A stretch of DNA of 64,000 nt from Ectopseudomonas khazarica (GCF_004521985.1 NZ_SBHZ01000004.1:124001-188000), one strand, 5' to 3'; numbered from the stretch's first letter, positions 8,197 to 18,631 are shown. The notes: generated by a model not told the origin, from the letters alone. Numbers and translations: made by a program.

Positions 8197-10842
8197 ATGC
8201 AAGACCTCGATCCGATCGAAACCCAGGAATGGCTGGACGCCCTTGAATCCGTCCTCGACCGTGAGGGTGAAGACCGAGCCCATTACCTGATGACCCGTCT
8301 GGGCGAGCTGGCCACCCGTAGCGGTGCGCAACTGCCCTACGCGATCACCACGCCGTACCGCAACTCCATTCCGGTTACCCATGAAGCGCGCATGCCCGGC
8401 GACCTGTTCATGGAACGCCGCATCCGCTCGCTGGTGCGCTGGAACGCCCTGGCCATGGTGATGCGCACCAACCTGGACGACCCGGATCTGGGCGGCCACA
8501 TCTCCAGCTTCGCCTCCTCGGCGACGCTCTATGACATCGGTTTCAACTACTTCTTCCAGGCCCCGACCGACGAGCACGGCGGCGACCTGGTGTTCTATCA
8601 GGGCCACGCCAGCCCTGGCGTCTACGCCCGCGCCTTCATGGAAGGCCGCATCGACGAAGACCAGATGAAGAACTTCCGTCGCGAAGTCGACGGCAAGGGC
8701 CTGTCCTCCTATCCGCACCCCTGGCTGATGCCGGACTTCTGGCAGTTCCCGACCGTATCCATGGGTCTGGGCCCGATCCAGGCGATCTACCAGGCGCGTT
8801 TCATGAAGTACCTGGAAGCGCGCGGCTTCATCCCGGCCGGCAAGCAGAAGGTCTGGTGCTTCATGGGCGACGGCGAGTGCGACGAGCCGGAATCCCTCGG
8901 TGCCATCTCCCTGGCGGGCCGCGAGAAGCTGGACAACCTGATCTTCGTCATCAACTGCAACCTGCAGCGCCTCGACGGCCCGGTTCGCGGCAACGGCAAG
9001 ATCATTCAGGAACTCGAAGGCGTGTTCCGTGGCGCCCAGTGGAACGTCAACAAGGTGGTCTGGGGCCGCTTCTGGGACCCGCTGTTCGCCAAGGACAAGG
9101 ACGGCGCCCTGCAGCGTCGCATGGACGAAGTGGTCGACGGTGAATACCAGAACTACAAGGCCAAAGACGGCGCCTACGTACGCCAGCATTTCTTCAACAG
9201 CCCCGAGCTGCAGGAGATGGTCAAGGACCTCTCCGACGACGAGATCTGGAAGCTCAACCGTGGCGGCCACGACCCGTACAAGGTCTACGCGGCCTATCAT
9301 CAGGCGGTCAACCACAGCGGCCAGCCGACCGTGATCCTGGCCAAGACCATCAAGGGCTACGGTACCGGCGCCGGTGAAGCGAAAAACACCGCGCACAACA
9401 CCAAGAAGGTCGATGTCGACAGCCTGCGCCAGTTCCGCGACCGCTTCGACATTCCGGTCAAGGACGAAGAGCTGGAGAACCTGCCGTTCGTTCGTCCGGA
9501 GCCGGGCAGCCCCGAGTACAAGTACCTGCACGAGCGCCGCAACGCGCTGGGCGGCTTCGTACCGCAGCGTCGCCAGCAGAGCTTCAGCATCCCCACCCCG
9601 CCGCTGGATACCCTCAAGGCCATCCTCGACGGTTCGGGCGATCGTGAAATCTCCACCACCATGGCCTTCGTGCGCATCCTCGCGCAGCTGGTCAAGGACA
9701 AGGAACTCGGCCAGCGCATCGTCCCGATCATTCCGGACGAGGCCCGTACCTTCGGTATGGAAGGCATGTTCCGCCAGCTCGGCATCTACTCCTCGGTCGG
9801 TCAGCTCTACGAGCCGGTCGATAAAGACCAGGTGATGTTCTACAAAGAGGACAAGAAAGGTCAGATCCTCGAGGAAGGCATCAACGAAGCCGGCGCCATG
9901 AGTTCCTTCATCGCCGCAGGCACCTCGTACTCCTGCCACAACCAGCCGATGCTGCCGTTCTACATCTTCTACTCGATGTTCGGCTTCCAGCGTATCGGCG
10001 ACCTGGCCTGGGCCGCTGGCGACAGCCGCACCCGTGGCTTCCTGATCGGCGGCACCGCCGGTCGTACCACCCTCAATGGCGAGGGTCTGCAGCACGAAGA
10101 CGGTCACAGCCACATGCTGGCGGCGACCATTCCCAACTGCCGCACCTACGACCCGACCTACGGCTACGAGCTCGCCGTGATCATCCGCGAAGGCATTCGC
10201 CAGATGACCGAAGAGCAGCAGGACGTCTTCTACTACATCACCGTGATGAACGAGTCCTACCAGCAGCCGTCCATGCCGGAAGGTGTCGAGCAAGGCATCA
10301 TCAAGGGCATGTACCTGCTCGAGGAAGACAAGAAGGAAGCCGCGCACCACGTGCAGCTGCTGGGTTCCGGCACCATCCTGCGCGAAGTCCGCGAAGCGGC
10401 GAAGATCCTCCGCGACGAGTTCAACATCGGCGCCGATGTGTGGAGCGTCACCAGCTTCAACGAACTGCGTCGCGACGGCCTGGCCGTGGAGCGCAGCAAC
10501 CGCCTGCACCCGGGCCAGAAGCCCAAGAAGACCTACCTCGAAGAGTGCCTGAACGGTCGCAAGGGGCCGGTCATCGCCTCCACCGACTACATGAAGCTGT
10601 TCGCCGAGCAGGTTCGTCAGTGGATCCCGAGCAAGGAATACAAGGTCCTGGGCACCGACGGCTTCGGCCGCAGCGACAGCCGCAAGCAGCTGCGCCACTT
10701 CTTCGAAGTGGACCGCAACTGGGTCGTGCTGGCCGCCCTGGAAGCCCTGGTAGACCGTGGCGAGATCGAAGCCAAGGTGCTGGCAGATGCCATCGCCAAG
10801 TTCGGCATCGACGCCGATAAAGCCAACCCCCTGGACTGCTAA
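8197..10842 (+). CDS. aceE: Pyruvate dehydrogenase E1 component (homodimeric type) AceE
   Basis: An 881-residue thiamine-diphosphate enzyme that decarboxylates pyruvate and reductively acetylates the lipoyl groups of AceF. The ThDP motif GDG...NCN is seen at FMGDGECDEPE to FVINCNLQRLDG. The start at the ATG encoding MQDLDPIETQEWLDAL is chosen because pseudomonad AceE proteins begin there; the frame stays open to 8125 but that leader is not family-like. aceF follows after 11 bases with an AAGGAG ribosome-binding site. Likely controlled by the two palindromes upstream. Confidence 0.97.
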   Translation: MQDLDPIETQEWLDALESVLDREGEDRAHYLMTRLGELATRSGAQLPYAITTPYRNSIPVTHEARMPGDLFMERRIRSLVRWNALAMVMRTNLDDPDLGGHISSFASSATLYDIGFNYFFQAPTDEHGGDLVFYQGHASPGVYARAFMEGRIDEDQMKNFRREVDGKGLSSYPHPWLMPDFWQFPTVSMGLGPIQAIYQARFMKYLEARGFIPAGKQKVWCFMGDGECDEPESLGAISLAGREKLDNLIFVINCNLQRLDGPVRGNGKIIQELEGVFRGAQWNVNKVVWGRFWDPLFAKDKDGALQRRMDEVVDGEYQNYKAKDGAYVRQHFFNSPELQEMVKDLSDDEIWKLNRGGHDPYKVYAAYHQAVNHSGQPTVILAKTIKGYGTGAGEAKNTAHNTKKVDVDSLRQFRDRFDIPVKDEELENLPFVRPEPGSPEYKYLHERRNALGGFVPQRRQQSFSIPTPPLDTLKAILDGSGDREISTTMAFVRILAQLVKDKELGQRIVPIIPDEARTFGMEGMFRQLGIYSSVGQLYEPVDKDQVMFYKEDKKGQILEEGINEAGAMSSFIAAGTSYSCHNQPMLPFYIFYSMFGFQRIGDLAWAAGDSRTRGFLIGGTAGRTTLNGEGLQHEDGHSHMLAATIPNCRTYDPTYGYELAVIIREGIRQMTEEQQDVFYYITVMNESYQQPSMPEGVEQGIIKGMYLLEEDKKEAAHHVQLLGSGTILREVREAAKILRDEFNIGADVWSVTSFNELRRDGLAVERSNRLHPGQKPKKTYLEECLNGRKGPVIASTDYMKLFAEQVRQWIPSKEYKVLGTDGFGRSDSRKQLRHFFEVDRNWVVLAALEALVDRGEIEAKVLADAIAKFGIDADKANPLDC

Positions 10843-10853
10843 GGAGCGTAGCG

Positions 10854-12806
10854 ATGAGTGAGTTGATTCGCGTACCCGACCTCGGCGGTGAAGGCGAGGT
10901 CATTGAACTGCTGGTGAAGGTCGGCGACCGTATCGAAGCCGAGCAGAGCGTACTGACCCTGGAGTCCGACAAGGCCTCCATGGAAGTGCCCTCGCCCAAG
11001 GCCGGCGTGATCAAGGAACTGAAGGTCAAGATCGGTGATCGCCTGAAGGAAGGCGACGAGTTGCTGGTGCTGGAAGTCGAAGGTGCCGCGCAAGCGGCGC
11101 CTGCGCCGAAAGCCGCGGCGGCACCGGCCGAAGCCCCGAAAGCGGCCGCTCCGGCTGCTGCCCCGGCGGCTGCGACCAGCAGCAGCGTGCAGGACGTGCA
11201 CGTGCCGGACATCGGTTCCGACGCCAAGGGCAAGGTCATCGAGATCATGGTCAAGGTCGGCGACCGCATCGAAGCCGACCAGAGCCTGCTGACACTGGAG
11301 TCCGACAAGGCCTCCATGGAAATCCCCGCGCCGGCCGCCGGCGTGGTGGAAGCACTGCTGGTCAAGCTGGATGACGAGATCGGCACCGGCGACCTGATCC
11401 TCAAGCTCAAGGTCGAAGGCGCCGCCCCGGCTGCCGCGAAAGCCGAAGCCGCTCCCGCTGCTGCTCCGGCAGCGGCCGCCGCGCCGACCGGCAGCAGCGT
11501 GCAGGACGTGCACGTGCCGGACATCGGTTCCAGCGCCAAGGGCAAGGTCATCGAGATCATGGTCAAGGCCGGCGACAGCATCGAAGCCGACCAGAGCCTG
11601 CTGACCCTGGAGTCCGACAAGGCCTCCATGGAAATCCCCGCGCCGGCTGCCGGTGTGGTGGAAGCAGTGCTGGTCAAGCTGGATGACGAGATCGGCACCG
11701 GCGACCTGATCCTCAAGCTCAAGGTGGCCGGTTCTGCCCCGGCAGCTGCGCCGGCGCAAGCCAGCCAGGAAGTGCACCGCGTGCCGGAAGGCGCCGCCCC
11801 GGAAGTGGCCGCCGAAGTGCGCGCCATTGCCTCGCTGTCGGCGGCGGCTGCCGAAGTCGCCAACGCGCCCAAGCGCGACGGTGCCAAGGTGCATGCCGGC
11901 CCGGCCGTGCGTCAGCTGGCCCGTGATTTCGGCGTCGAACTGGCGGACATCGCCGGCACCGGCCCGAAAGGCCGCATCCTCAAGGAAGACGTGCAGGTTC
12001 ACGTCAAGGCGATGATGCAGAAGGCCAAGGCCGCACCGCAGGCTGCTGCAGCCGCTGCCACCGGCGGTGCCGGCATTCCGCCGATCCCGACCGTGGACTT
12101 CAGCAAGTTCGGCGAAATCGAAGAAGTGCCGATGACCCGCCTGATGCAGGTCGGCGCCGCCAACCTGCACCGCAGCTGGCTCAACGTGCCGCACGTCACT
12201 CAGTTCGAGTCCGCCGACATCACCGACCTGGAAGCCTTCCGCGTCGCGCAGAAGGCCGTGGCCGAGAAGGCCGGCGTCAAGCTGACCGTGCTGCCGCTGC
12301 TGCTCAAGTCGTGCGCGCACCTGCTCAAGGAGCTGCCGGACTTCAACAGTTCGCTGGCCCCGAGCGGCAAGGCGATCATCCGCAAGAAGTACGTGAACAT
12401 CGGCTTCGCCGTGGACACCCCGGATGGCCTGCTGGTACCGGTGATCAAGAACGTCGACCAGAAGAGCCTGCTGCAGCTGGCTGGCGAAGCCGCCGAACTG
12501 GCTGACAAGGCCCGCAAGAAGAAGCTCTCTGCCGATGACATGCAGGGTGCCTGCTTCACCATCTCCAGCCTCGGTCACATTGGCGGCACCGGCTTCACGC
12601 CGATCGTCAACGCGCCGGAGGTGGCGATCCTCGGTGTGAGCAAGGCCAGCATGCAACCGGTCTGGGATGGCAAGGCCTTCCAGCCGCGCCTGATGCTGCC
12701 GCTGTCGCTGTCCTACGATCACCGCGTGATCAATGGCGCCGCTGCCGCCCGCTTCACCCTGCGCCTGTCGCAGCTGCTGGCGGACATCCGCACCATCCTG
12801 CTGTAA
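10854..12806 (+). CDS. aceF: Pyruvate dehydrogenase E2, dihydrolipoamide acetyltransferase with three lipoyl domains, AceF
   Basis: A 650-residue E2 core. It has three tandem lipoyl domains (about residues 1-76, 110-190 and 214-294), each with the lipoylated Lys in ESDKASME, joined by Ala/Pro-rich linkers. These are followed by a peripheral subunit-binding domain (GPAVRQLARDFGVELADI, about residue 345) and the catalytic acetyltransferase domain ending with SYDHRVINGAAAARF, which holds the active-site His of DHRxxxG. Lipoyl domains 2 and 3 are nearly identical at DNA level, suggesting recent duplication or gene conversion. From memory, P. aeruginosa E2 has two lipoyl domains while A. vinelandii and E. 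coli have three. Confidence 0.96.
   Translation: MSELIRVPDLGGEGEVIELLVKVGDRIEAEQSVLTLESDKASMEVPSPKAGVIKELKVKIGDRLKEGDELLVLEVEGAAQAAPAPKAAAAPAEAPKAAAPAAAPAAATSSSVQDVHVPDIGSDAKGKVIEIMVKVGDRIEADQSLLTLESDKASMEIPAPAAGVVEALLVKLDDEIGTGDLILKLKVEGAAPAAAKAEAAPAAAPAAAAAPTGSSVQDVHVPDIGSSAKGKVIEIMVKAGDSIEADQSLLTLESDKASMEIPAPAAGVVEAVLVKLDDEIGTGDLILKLKVAGSAPAAAPAQASQEVHRVPEGAAPEVAAEVRAIASLSAAAAEVANAPKRDGAKVHAGPAVRQLARDFGVELADIAGTGPKGRILKEDVQVHVKAMMQKAKAAPQAAAAAATGGAGIPPIPTVDFSKFGEIEEVPMTRLMQVGAANLHRSWLNVPHVTQFESADITDLEAFRVAQKAVAEKAGVKLTVLPLLLKSCAHLLKELPDFNSSLAPSGKAIIRKKYVNIGFAVDTPDGLLVPVIKNVDQKSLLQLAGEAAELADKARKKKLSADDMQGACFTISSLGHIGGTGFTPIVNAPEVAILGVSKASMQPVWDGKAFQPRLMLPLSLSYDHRVINGAAAARFTLRLSQLLADIRTILL
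11181..11725 (+). repeat. Tandem 233-bp repeat encoding lipoyl domains 2 and 3 of AceF
   Basis: Bases 11181-11413 and 11493-11725 align without gaps at an offset of 312 bases with 8 differences in 233 positions (about 97% identity). The first lipoyl domain of the same gene is clearly more divergent. The copies are in frame, so gain or loss of a 104-codon unit by recombination would leave an intact protein. Confidence 0.93.
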
Positions 12807-12839
12807 ATCGTTTCGAGCACGCCACGCTCGCATCCTCAA

Positions 12840-12867
12840 CCCCGTCTGTTCAGGCGGGGTTTTTTTT
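12840..12867 (+). terminator. Rho-independent terminator after aceF
   Basis: CCCCGTCTG-TT-CAGGCGGGG forms a nine-pair stem with one G-T wobble, directly followed by eight T residues. It lies 33 bases after the aceF stop. Confidence 0.93.
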
Positions 12868-12917
12868 GTCACCTACCACCCCTGGCAGGGACCCTTCGGG
12901 CCGTTGCAAGCAACGTC

Positions 12918-12941
12918 AAAAACTTCTCCCGGAAGTTTTTT
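12918..12941. terminator. Bidirectional terminator between convergent aceF and 12977 gene
   Basis: AAAAACTTC-TCCCG-GAAGTTTTT is a perfect 9-bp inverted repeat with A-tract and T-tract flanks, so it can end transcription from both directions. It lies 36 bases from the end of the minus-strand gene that follows and acts as a second barrier after the aceF terminator. Confidence 0.8.
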
Positions 12942-12976
12942 GTCACCTGCCCTGGAGCTGATCCTTCCTCCCGTTC

Positions 12977-13510
12977 TCAGCCCTTCTGCACGTTGCGAAT
13001 CAGAAAGCTCAGTGCCTTGGCCAGTTCGCCCGCGCCCTGGTGATCGCGCACGATCGTCAGCAACGGGCTGCCGTCAGCCGGGTTGAACAGCACGCAACGG
13101 ATACCGCTGGTCGGGCATTCATAGCGGATGAACGGATCGACACCGAACACCGCGAGCCGCTGATTGTGCACGGCGATGGCGCTGCCCTCCGCCCCACGAC
13201 GCTCCTCGCGCAGGATCAGTTCACCGGTATCGGCGACGCTGAAGCGATAGAGCAGGTCCTCCGGCTGAGCCTGCCCGACCTGGTAGCCGGCGCGCAGGGC
13301 GTAGGTTTCAAGCAGTGCGTTGCTGTGCGCCAGCAGCGCCTGGCGTTCGTTGCCGGTGAGGTAGAGACGCTTGAGTCCGTCGAGGTAGACGACCTGCTCA
13401 TCGCCTTGCAGCGCCTTGCTCTGGTCGGCGCTGGAAACAGCGGGCAAGGCGGCGGAAAGCGCCCCGCCCAGCACGATGGCCATCAGTTTTCTTGTCAGTC
13501 TCGCTTGCAT
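12977..13510 (-). CDS. Hypothetical secreted protein
   Basis: A 177-residue protein with a Sec-type signal peptide (positively charged MQARLTRK, hydrophobic stretch, cleavage likely after AVSSA near residue 28). The mature part has no motif I can name; two Cys (in YECPTSGIRCVLF, about residues 131 and 138) could form a disulphide. It is likely periplasmic. It diverges from dipA with about 140 bases between starts, and a homologue occupies this position in other pseudomonads as I recall. Function unknown. Confidence 0.8.
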   Translation of the reverse strand: MQARLTRKLMAIVLGGALSAALPAVSSADQSKALQGDEQVVYLDGLKRLYLTGNERQALLAHSNALLETYALRAGYQVGQAQPEDLLYRFSVADTGELILREERRGAEGSAIAVHNQRLAVFGVDPFIRYECPTSGIRCVLFNPADGSPLLTIVRDHQGAGELAKALSFLIRNVQKG

Positions 13511-13649
13511 GATGCACCCTTGCCGAACGCTATAGTGAAGTAGGCCTGAGCCCTAGCCTCCGTCCATGTCACCGCGCCCTGCGGCGGTGGTGACTCTGTA
13601 CCGAGAACGGATGCCTCGCCTGGTCAGCATACTGGAAGCCCAACGCCCA

Positions 13650-16355
13650 ATGAAAAGCCATCCCGATGCCGGCCCCCGTTCGGCAGCCGAGGTTGTGACG
13701 CAGTTGCCAGTGCCATCACGGCTCGGCATGTTGCGTTTCGAGCGCTTGAACGAGCCAAGCTGGGCACTGCTGTTTCTCGACCCGGCCTGCGAACGCAAGC
13801 TGGGCATCAGCGCCGCCGATCTGTGTGCGCTGATCGACGCCCCCTACGCCAGCCTGATGGAGCCCGAGGCACGCTATCGCCTGCACGACAGCATCCAGCA
13901 ACAGTTGCTGCAGGGACAGCACTACCTGGTGCGCTACACCCTGCACACGCCACAGGGCGCACTGAACCTGCTGGAGATGGGCGAGCCCTTCAGGCAGCAC
14001 AACCGTCAGCTGCTGCGTGGCTACCTGCTGATCGCCGATGAACGCCTCGCCGCCCATACCCCCGACGAGAGCGAGCTGCTGGCGCAGAACCAGAACCTGC
14101 GCAACGCCTTGCAGCAGTATCAGCGCACTCAGCGCGACCACCTGCAGCACCTGGCCCGCTCGCATACCCAGCAGCAGCTGATCGTGCGCCTGTCGCGCCA
14201 GCGCTATGTCTCCAGCGATCCGCAGCAGGAGGCGGCCGAGCTCATCACCCAGGCTGCCTGCGAGGTTTACGGCGTCGCCCGTGCGGGCATCTGGCACCTG
14301 AACAGCCAGAGCCTCGACTGCATCTCGCTGTACCGCCGCGACCTGGATCGCCACGAACAACTGCCGCCGATCGATGCGCGCAGCTTCCCCCACTACCTGG
14401 AAGCGCTGCACAGCGGCCGCGCCATCGATGCCCACGACGCGCAACACGACCTGCGCACCCGCGAACTGAAGCCGACCTACCTGGAGCCGCTGGGGATCAG
14501 TTCCATGCTCGATGCCAGCATCCGCATCGAAGGCGAGGTGGTGGGCATCCTCTGCCTCGAGCACATCGGCGCCAAGCGCATCTGGCAGGCCGACGAGATC
14601 GCCTTCGCCGGGGAGCTGGCCGACCAGTTCGCCCAGGTCCTGATCAATCAGGAGAAGCGCTCCGCCACCAACGCGCTGCACCTGTTCCAGCGCGCCGTGG
14701 AGCAGAGCGCCAGCGCCTTCCTGCTGGTCGACCGCGACGGTCGCGTGGAGTACGTCAACCCGAGCTTCACCGCCATCACCCTGTACAGCAGCGACGAAGT
14801 CTGCGGCCACCGCCTGTCCGAGCTGCCGGCGCTGTCCAACCTCAGCGACCTGCTGTTCGACGCCGATTCCAGCCTGGCCGAGCACAGCAGCTGGCAAGGC
14901 GAGTTCCGCAGCCGGCGCAAGAGCCAGGAGCCGTACTGGGGCCATCTGTCGATCTCCAAGGTCTACGGCGACGATGGCGAGCTGACCCACTACATCGGCA
15001 TCTACGAAGACATCACCGACGCCAAGCTGGCGCAGCAACGTATCGAGCGCCTGGCCTACACCGACAACCTGACCAACCTCGGCAACCGGCCCGCCTTCAT
15101 CCGCAGCCTGGAAGAGCGTTTCGCGCGCCATGCCCGGCGCCCCATGGGGCTGCTGCTGGTGGACATCGACAACTTCAAGCGCATCAACGACAGCCTCGGC
15201 CACCAGACCGGCGACAAGCTGCTCTCGGCCCTGGCCCGGCGCCTGCGCAACAGCCTTGGCACCCAGGGCACGCTGGCGCGCTTCGCCAGCAACGAGTTCG
15301 CCATCCTCCTCGATGGCAGCGATCAGGACGGCGGTATGCGCATCGCCCAGCAGGTCCTGCAGACGCTGGACAAGCCGCTGTTCGTCGACAACCAGTTGAT
15401 CAGCATCACCGGCTCCGTCGGCCTGGCCATCGCCCCGGAGCACGGCGACGACCCACAGACCCTGATGAAGCACGCCGGCCTGGCCCTGCACAAGGCCAAG
15501 GCCAACGGCAAGCACCAGGTGCAGCTGTTCACCGAAGCCCTGAACGCCGAGGCCAACTACAAGCTGTTCGTCGAGAACAACCTGCGCCGCGCCCTGACCC
15601 AGAACGAACTGGAAGTCTTCTACCAGCCCAAGCTCTGCCTGAAGAGCGGGCAACTGCTCGGCATGGAAGCGCTGCTGCGCTGGCAGCACCCGGAAAAGGG
15701 CATGATCCGCCCGGACCAGTTCATCAGCGTGGCCGAGGAAACCGGCCTGATCATCCCCATCGGCAAGTGGGTGGTGCGCCAGGCCTGCCGCATGAGCAAG
15801 CAGATCGCCGCCATCGGCCTGGGGCAGCTGCAGGTGGCGATCAACCTGTCGCCCAAGCAGTTCTCCGACCCCGACCTGGTCGGTTCCGTCGCCGCCATCC
15901 TCAACGAGGAACAGCTCGACCCTCGGCTGCTGGAGCTGGAGCTGACCGAGAGCCTGCTGCTGGAAGCCACCGAAGACACCCGCCACCAGCTCGGCCGCCT
16001 GAAGAGCCTGGGCCTGACCCTGGCGATGGATGACTTCGGTACGGGCTACTCCTCGCTGAGCTACCTGAAGAAATTCCCCATCGACGTGATCAAGATCGAT
16101 CGCAGCTTCATCAAGGACATTCCCGACAACCAGGACGACATGGAGATCACCTCGGCGGTGATCGCCATGGCCCACAACCTCAAGCTCAAGGTGGTCGCCG
16201 AGGGCATCGAGACCGGCGCCCAGCTCGGCTTCCTGCGGCGCCAGCAATGCGATGTCGGCCAGGGCTACCTGTTCGACAAACCGATCTCGGGCCGTGAGCT
16301 GATCGACAGCCTGCGCCGCTACCCCTGCCGCCCACAGGCCGACCAGCGGCTGTAA
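13650..16355 (+). CDS. dipA: Cyclic-di-GMP phosphodiesterase DipA (GAF-PAS-GGDEF-EAL)
   Basis: A 901-residue multidomain protein. Domains in order: N-terminal PAS-like region (about 1-140), GAF (about 200-345), PAS (about 355-465), GGDEF (about 470-630) and EAL (about 640-890). The GGDEF signature is degenerate (ASNEF in [10 protein letters not shown]), so cyclase activity is not expected. The EAL domain keeps [24 protein letters not shown] and KIDRSFI, so it should hydrolyse c-di-GMP. This architecture matches P. aeruginosa DipA, which is needed for biofilm dispersion. The start encoding MKSHPDAG is chosen because the family starts there; the frame is open upstream to 13566. Confidence 0.93.
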   Translation: MKSHPDAGPRSAAEVVTQLPVPSRLGMLRFERLNEPSWALLFLDPACERKLGISAADLCALIDAPYASLMEPEARYRLHDSIQQQLLQGQHYLVRYTLHTPQGALNLLEMGEPFRQHNRQLLRGYLLIADERLAAHTPDESELLAQNQNLRNALQQYQRTQRDHLQHLARSHTQQQLIVRLSRQRYVSSDPQQEAAELITQAACEVYGVARAGIWHLNSQSLDCISLYRRDLDRHEQLPPIDARSFPHYLEALHSGRAIDAHDAQHDLRTRELKPTYLEPLGISSMLDASIRIEGEVVGILCLEHIGAKRIWQADEIAFAGELADQFAQVLINQEKRSATNALHLFQRAVEQSASAFLLVDRDGRVEYVNPSFTAITLYSSDEVCGHRLSELPALSNLSDLLFDADSSLAEHSSWQGEFRSRRKSQEPYWGHLSISKVYGDDGELTHYIGIYEDITDAKLAQQRIERLAYTDNLTNLGNRPAFIRSLEERFARHARRPMGLLLVDIDNFKRINDSLGHQTGDKLLSALARRLRNSLGTQGTLARFASNEFAILLDGSDQDGGMRIAQQVLQTLDKPLFVDNQLISITGSVGLAIAPEHGDDPQTLMKHAGLALHKAKANGKHQVQLFTEALNAEANYKLFVENNLRRALTQNELEVFYQPKLCLKSGQLLGMEALLRWQHPEKGMIRPDQFISVAEETGLIIPIGKWVVRQACRMSKQIAAIGLGQLQVAINLSPKQFSDPDLVGSVAAILNEEQLDPRLLELELTESLLLEATEDTRHQLGRLKSLGLTLAMDDFGTGYSSLSYLKKFPIDVIKIDRSFIKDIPDNQDDMEITSAVIAMAHNLKLKVVAEGIETGAQLGFLRRQQCDVGQGYLFDKPISGRELIDSLRRYPCRPQADQRL

Positions 16356-16405
16356 TACGCGGCGTCACACCAAGTCAAAGACCTGCCCACCTTCAGGAGA
16401 CCGCC

Positions 16406-17059
16406 ATGGTTCTGCGTTCCCAGATACTCGTCCACAAGCTGGCCCTGCCGAGCGCCGAACAGGCTCTGCCGGGGCGCAACGAGCCGCTGCCGGTGGCCGA
16501 TGTCCATCACCTCAACGGCCACCCGATCAAGCCGCCCTTCCCTGCCGGGTTGCAGCAGGCCGTATTCGGCCTGGGTTGCTTCTGGGGGGCCGAGCGACGC
16601 TTCTGGCAGCAGCCAGGCGTGTACAGCACGGCGGTGGGCTATGCCGGCGGCCTGACCCCCAACCCGACCTACGAGGAAGTCTGCTCGGGCCTGACCGGGC
16701 ACACCGAAGTGGTGCTGGTGGTGTTCGATCCGCAGCAGACCAGCTTCGAGGCCCTGCTCAAGGTGTTCTGGGAAGCGCACAACCCGACCCAGGGCATGCG
16801 CCAGGGCAACGACCAGGGCACCCAGTACCGTTCGGCGATCTACTGCCACGACGCCGCGCAACTGAACGCGGCCCTGGCCAGCCAGGCGCGCTTCCAGGCC
16901 GAGCTGGACAAGGCGGGCCTGGGCACCATCACCACCGAGATCGGCAATGCGCCGACCTTCTACTACGCCGAGACCTATCACCAGCAGTACCTGGCGAAGA
17001 ACCCCAACGGCTATTGCGGCCTCGGCGGAACAGGCGTATGTCTACCCCCTGAATCCTGA
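16406..17059 (+). CDS. msrA: Peptide-methionine (S)-S-oxide reductase MsrA
   Basis: A 217-residue repair enzyme that reduces methionine-S-sulfoxide. The catalytic Cys58 is in [13 protein letters not shown], and a resolving Cys pair lies in the C-terminal [15 protein letters not shown]. An AGGAG ribosome-binding site precedes the ATG. The N-terminal 50 residues before the core domain are the usual extension of pseudomonad MsrA. It lies 50 bases after dipA. Confidence 0.96.
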   Translation: MVLRSQILVHKLALPSAEQALPGRNEPLPVADVHHLNGHPIKPPFPAGLQQAVFGLGCFWGAERRFWQQPGVYSTAVGYAGGLTPNPTYEEVCSGLTGHTEVVLVVFDPQQTSFEALLKVFWEAHNPTQGMRQGNDQGTQYRSAIYCHDAAQLNAALASQARFQAELDKAGLGTITTEIGNAPTFYYAETYHQQYLAKNPNGYCGLGGTGVCLPPES

Positions 17060-17074
17060 AACCGGTAGACCCTC

Positions 17075-17272
17075 GTGGAAGTCAGCAGCCTCGCCAGCCA
17101 GGTATCCACCCAGGCATCTGCGCAGATCTCCGCGCAGATGTCGCTTCTGCTGCTGCGCAAGACGCTGGACCTGCAGGCCGCCAACATCGCCGGCCTGGTG
17201 CAGTCGGCTGCGCCGGCCAGCGCGCCGAGCAATCCGCCCCACCTCGGCAACAGCATCGACGTGATGGCCTGA
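17075..17272 (+). CDS. YjfB-family small protein (putative motility protein)
   Basis: A 65-residue protein starting at GTG, 15 bases after msrA. The N-terminal two thirds form an Ala/Ser/Gln-rich amphipathic helix and the C-terminus reads PPHLGNSIDVMA, which closely resembles the end of Bacillus YjfB (PHLGGNIDI). The family is named putative motility protein but its function is not established. It sits between msrA and a c-di-GMP-type HD-GYP gene. Confidence 0.75.
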   Translation: MEVSSLASQVSTQASAQISAQMSLLLLRKTLDLQAANIAGLVQSAAPASAPSNPPHLGNSIDVMA

Positions 17273-17333
17273 TGACCGCCCGCGCCTGTCGGACTACACT
17301 GCCGGCAAATAGCCATCCTTGTGCGTACACGGC

Positions 17334-18587
17334 ATGTCCGCCAGCCCTGTCTACATTTCTCCCGAGCAGTTGTGCATCGGCCTCTACGTTCAGCTGGAGC
17401 TGAGCTGGTGGGAGCACGACTTCGCCTTCAGCAACTTCAAGATCAAGGATGAAGCGCAGATTCGCGCCCTGCGCGCGCTGAACCTCGAACGGTTGCGCTA
17501 CGACCCGGCACGCAGCGACTGCGCGCCGCTGGAGCCGGCCGACAGCCCCGGCGAAGCCGCAGTCGAGGCACCACCTGTCGACCCGCAGCACCAGGCCCGC
17601 CAGGAGCGTGCGCAGAAACTGCGTCACCTGCGCAGCCGCCTGGCGGAGGTCGACCGGCGCTTCAGCGAAGCCAGCCAACGCATCAAGACCCTCAACCAGA
17701 CCCTGCGCAGCCGTCCCGAGGACGCCGTACAGCAGGCCGGCGCCATCGTCAGCGAAATGGTCGAGACACTCCTTGGCGCACCCGGCGTGGTGCTGCACGG
17801 CATCACCGGCAAAGCCGCCGAAGACAGCTACTTTCATGCCCTCAACGTCACCGTGCTGGCGCTGTTGCTCGGGCGCCAGCTGGGTCTCGACAGCGAGGCC
17901 TGCCACAGCCTGGGCCTGGGGGCGCTGCTGCACGACATCGGCAAGCTGGAGGTACCGAGCAAGGTGCTGCTCAAGCCGGAGCCGCTGACCCGCCCGGAAC
18001 AGCAGCTGCTGCAGATGCACACCGATTTCGGCCTGCGCATGGGGCAGAAGCTCATGCTCGACGACGAGGTGCTGCGCATCATCCACGAGCACCATGAGCA
18101 CTGTGACGGCTCGGGCTATCCGCGCGGCTTGCGCGAGGCGGGCATCGGCCGCCTCAGTCGCCTGGTGGCCATCACCAATCACTTCGACGGCCTGTGCAAC
18201 CCGCTCGACCCGCGCCAGGCCCTGAGCCCGCACGAGGCGCTGGTGCAGATGTTCAAGCAGCAGCGCGAACAGTTCGACGAGGTGGCGCTGAAGGCCTTCG
18301 TCCGCGTCATGGGCATCTACCCGCCTGGCAGCCTGGTGCAGCTGGAAGACGAGCGCTACGCGCTGGTGCTGGGCATGAACCCGACCCAGGCACTGAGGCC
18401 GACGCTGATCCTCTACGACGCCAGCGTGGCCAAGCACGAAGCGCTGATCGTCGACCTGGCCGAAGACAGCGACCTGGCCATCGCGCGCAGCCTGCGCCCG
18501 TCACAACTGCCGCTGGAAGTGCTGGAGTACCTCAGCCCGCGGCGCAACCTGAGCTATCACATCGAACCGAACCACGCGCGCGGTTGA
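17334..18587 (+). CDS. HD-GYP domain c-di-GMP phosphodiesterase-type protein
   Basis: A 417-residue cytoplasmic protein. The N-terminal ~130 residues resemble DUF3391, which often precedes HD-GYP domains; a coiled region follows (about 85-135), then an HD-GYP domain (about 150-340) with the HD dyad in GALLHDIGKLEVP and HHEHCDGSGYPRGL. These keep the metal-binding His/Asp and the GYP motif, so c-di-GMP hydrolysis is plausible. It is the second c-di-GMP-related gene within 5 kb, after dipA. Start at ATG 17334 (MSASPVYISPEQLC). Confidence 0.9.
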   Translation: MSASPVYISPEQLCIGLYVQLELSWWEHDFAFSNFKIKDEAQIRALRALNLERLRYDPARSDCAPLEPADSPGEAAVEAPPVDPQHQARQERAQKLRHLRSRLAEVDRRFSEASQRIKTLNQTLRSRPEDAVQQAGAIVSEMVETLLGAPGVVLHGITGKAAEDSYFHALNVTVLALLLGRQLGLDSEACHSLGLGALLHDIGKLEVPSKVLLKPEPLTRPEQQLLQMHTDFGLRMGQKLMLDDEVLRIIHEHHEHCDGSGYPRGLREAGIGRLSRLVAITNHFDGLCNPLDPRQALSPHEALVQMFKQQREQFDEVALKAFVRVMGIYPPGSLVQLEDERYALVLGMNPTQALRPTLILYDASVAKHEALIVDLAEDSDLAIARSLRPSQLPLEVLEYLSPRRNLSYHIEPNHARG

Positions 18588-18631
18588 GCCCTGGCAGCCT
18601 GGATGCACTCCGGGGCTCGGCGGCCACGGGT

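Noticed and set aside
15280..15305. Active diguanylate cyclase site in DipA
   Set aside because: The GGDEF motif reads ASNEF, so only the EAL phosphodiesterase is expected to be active.
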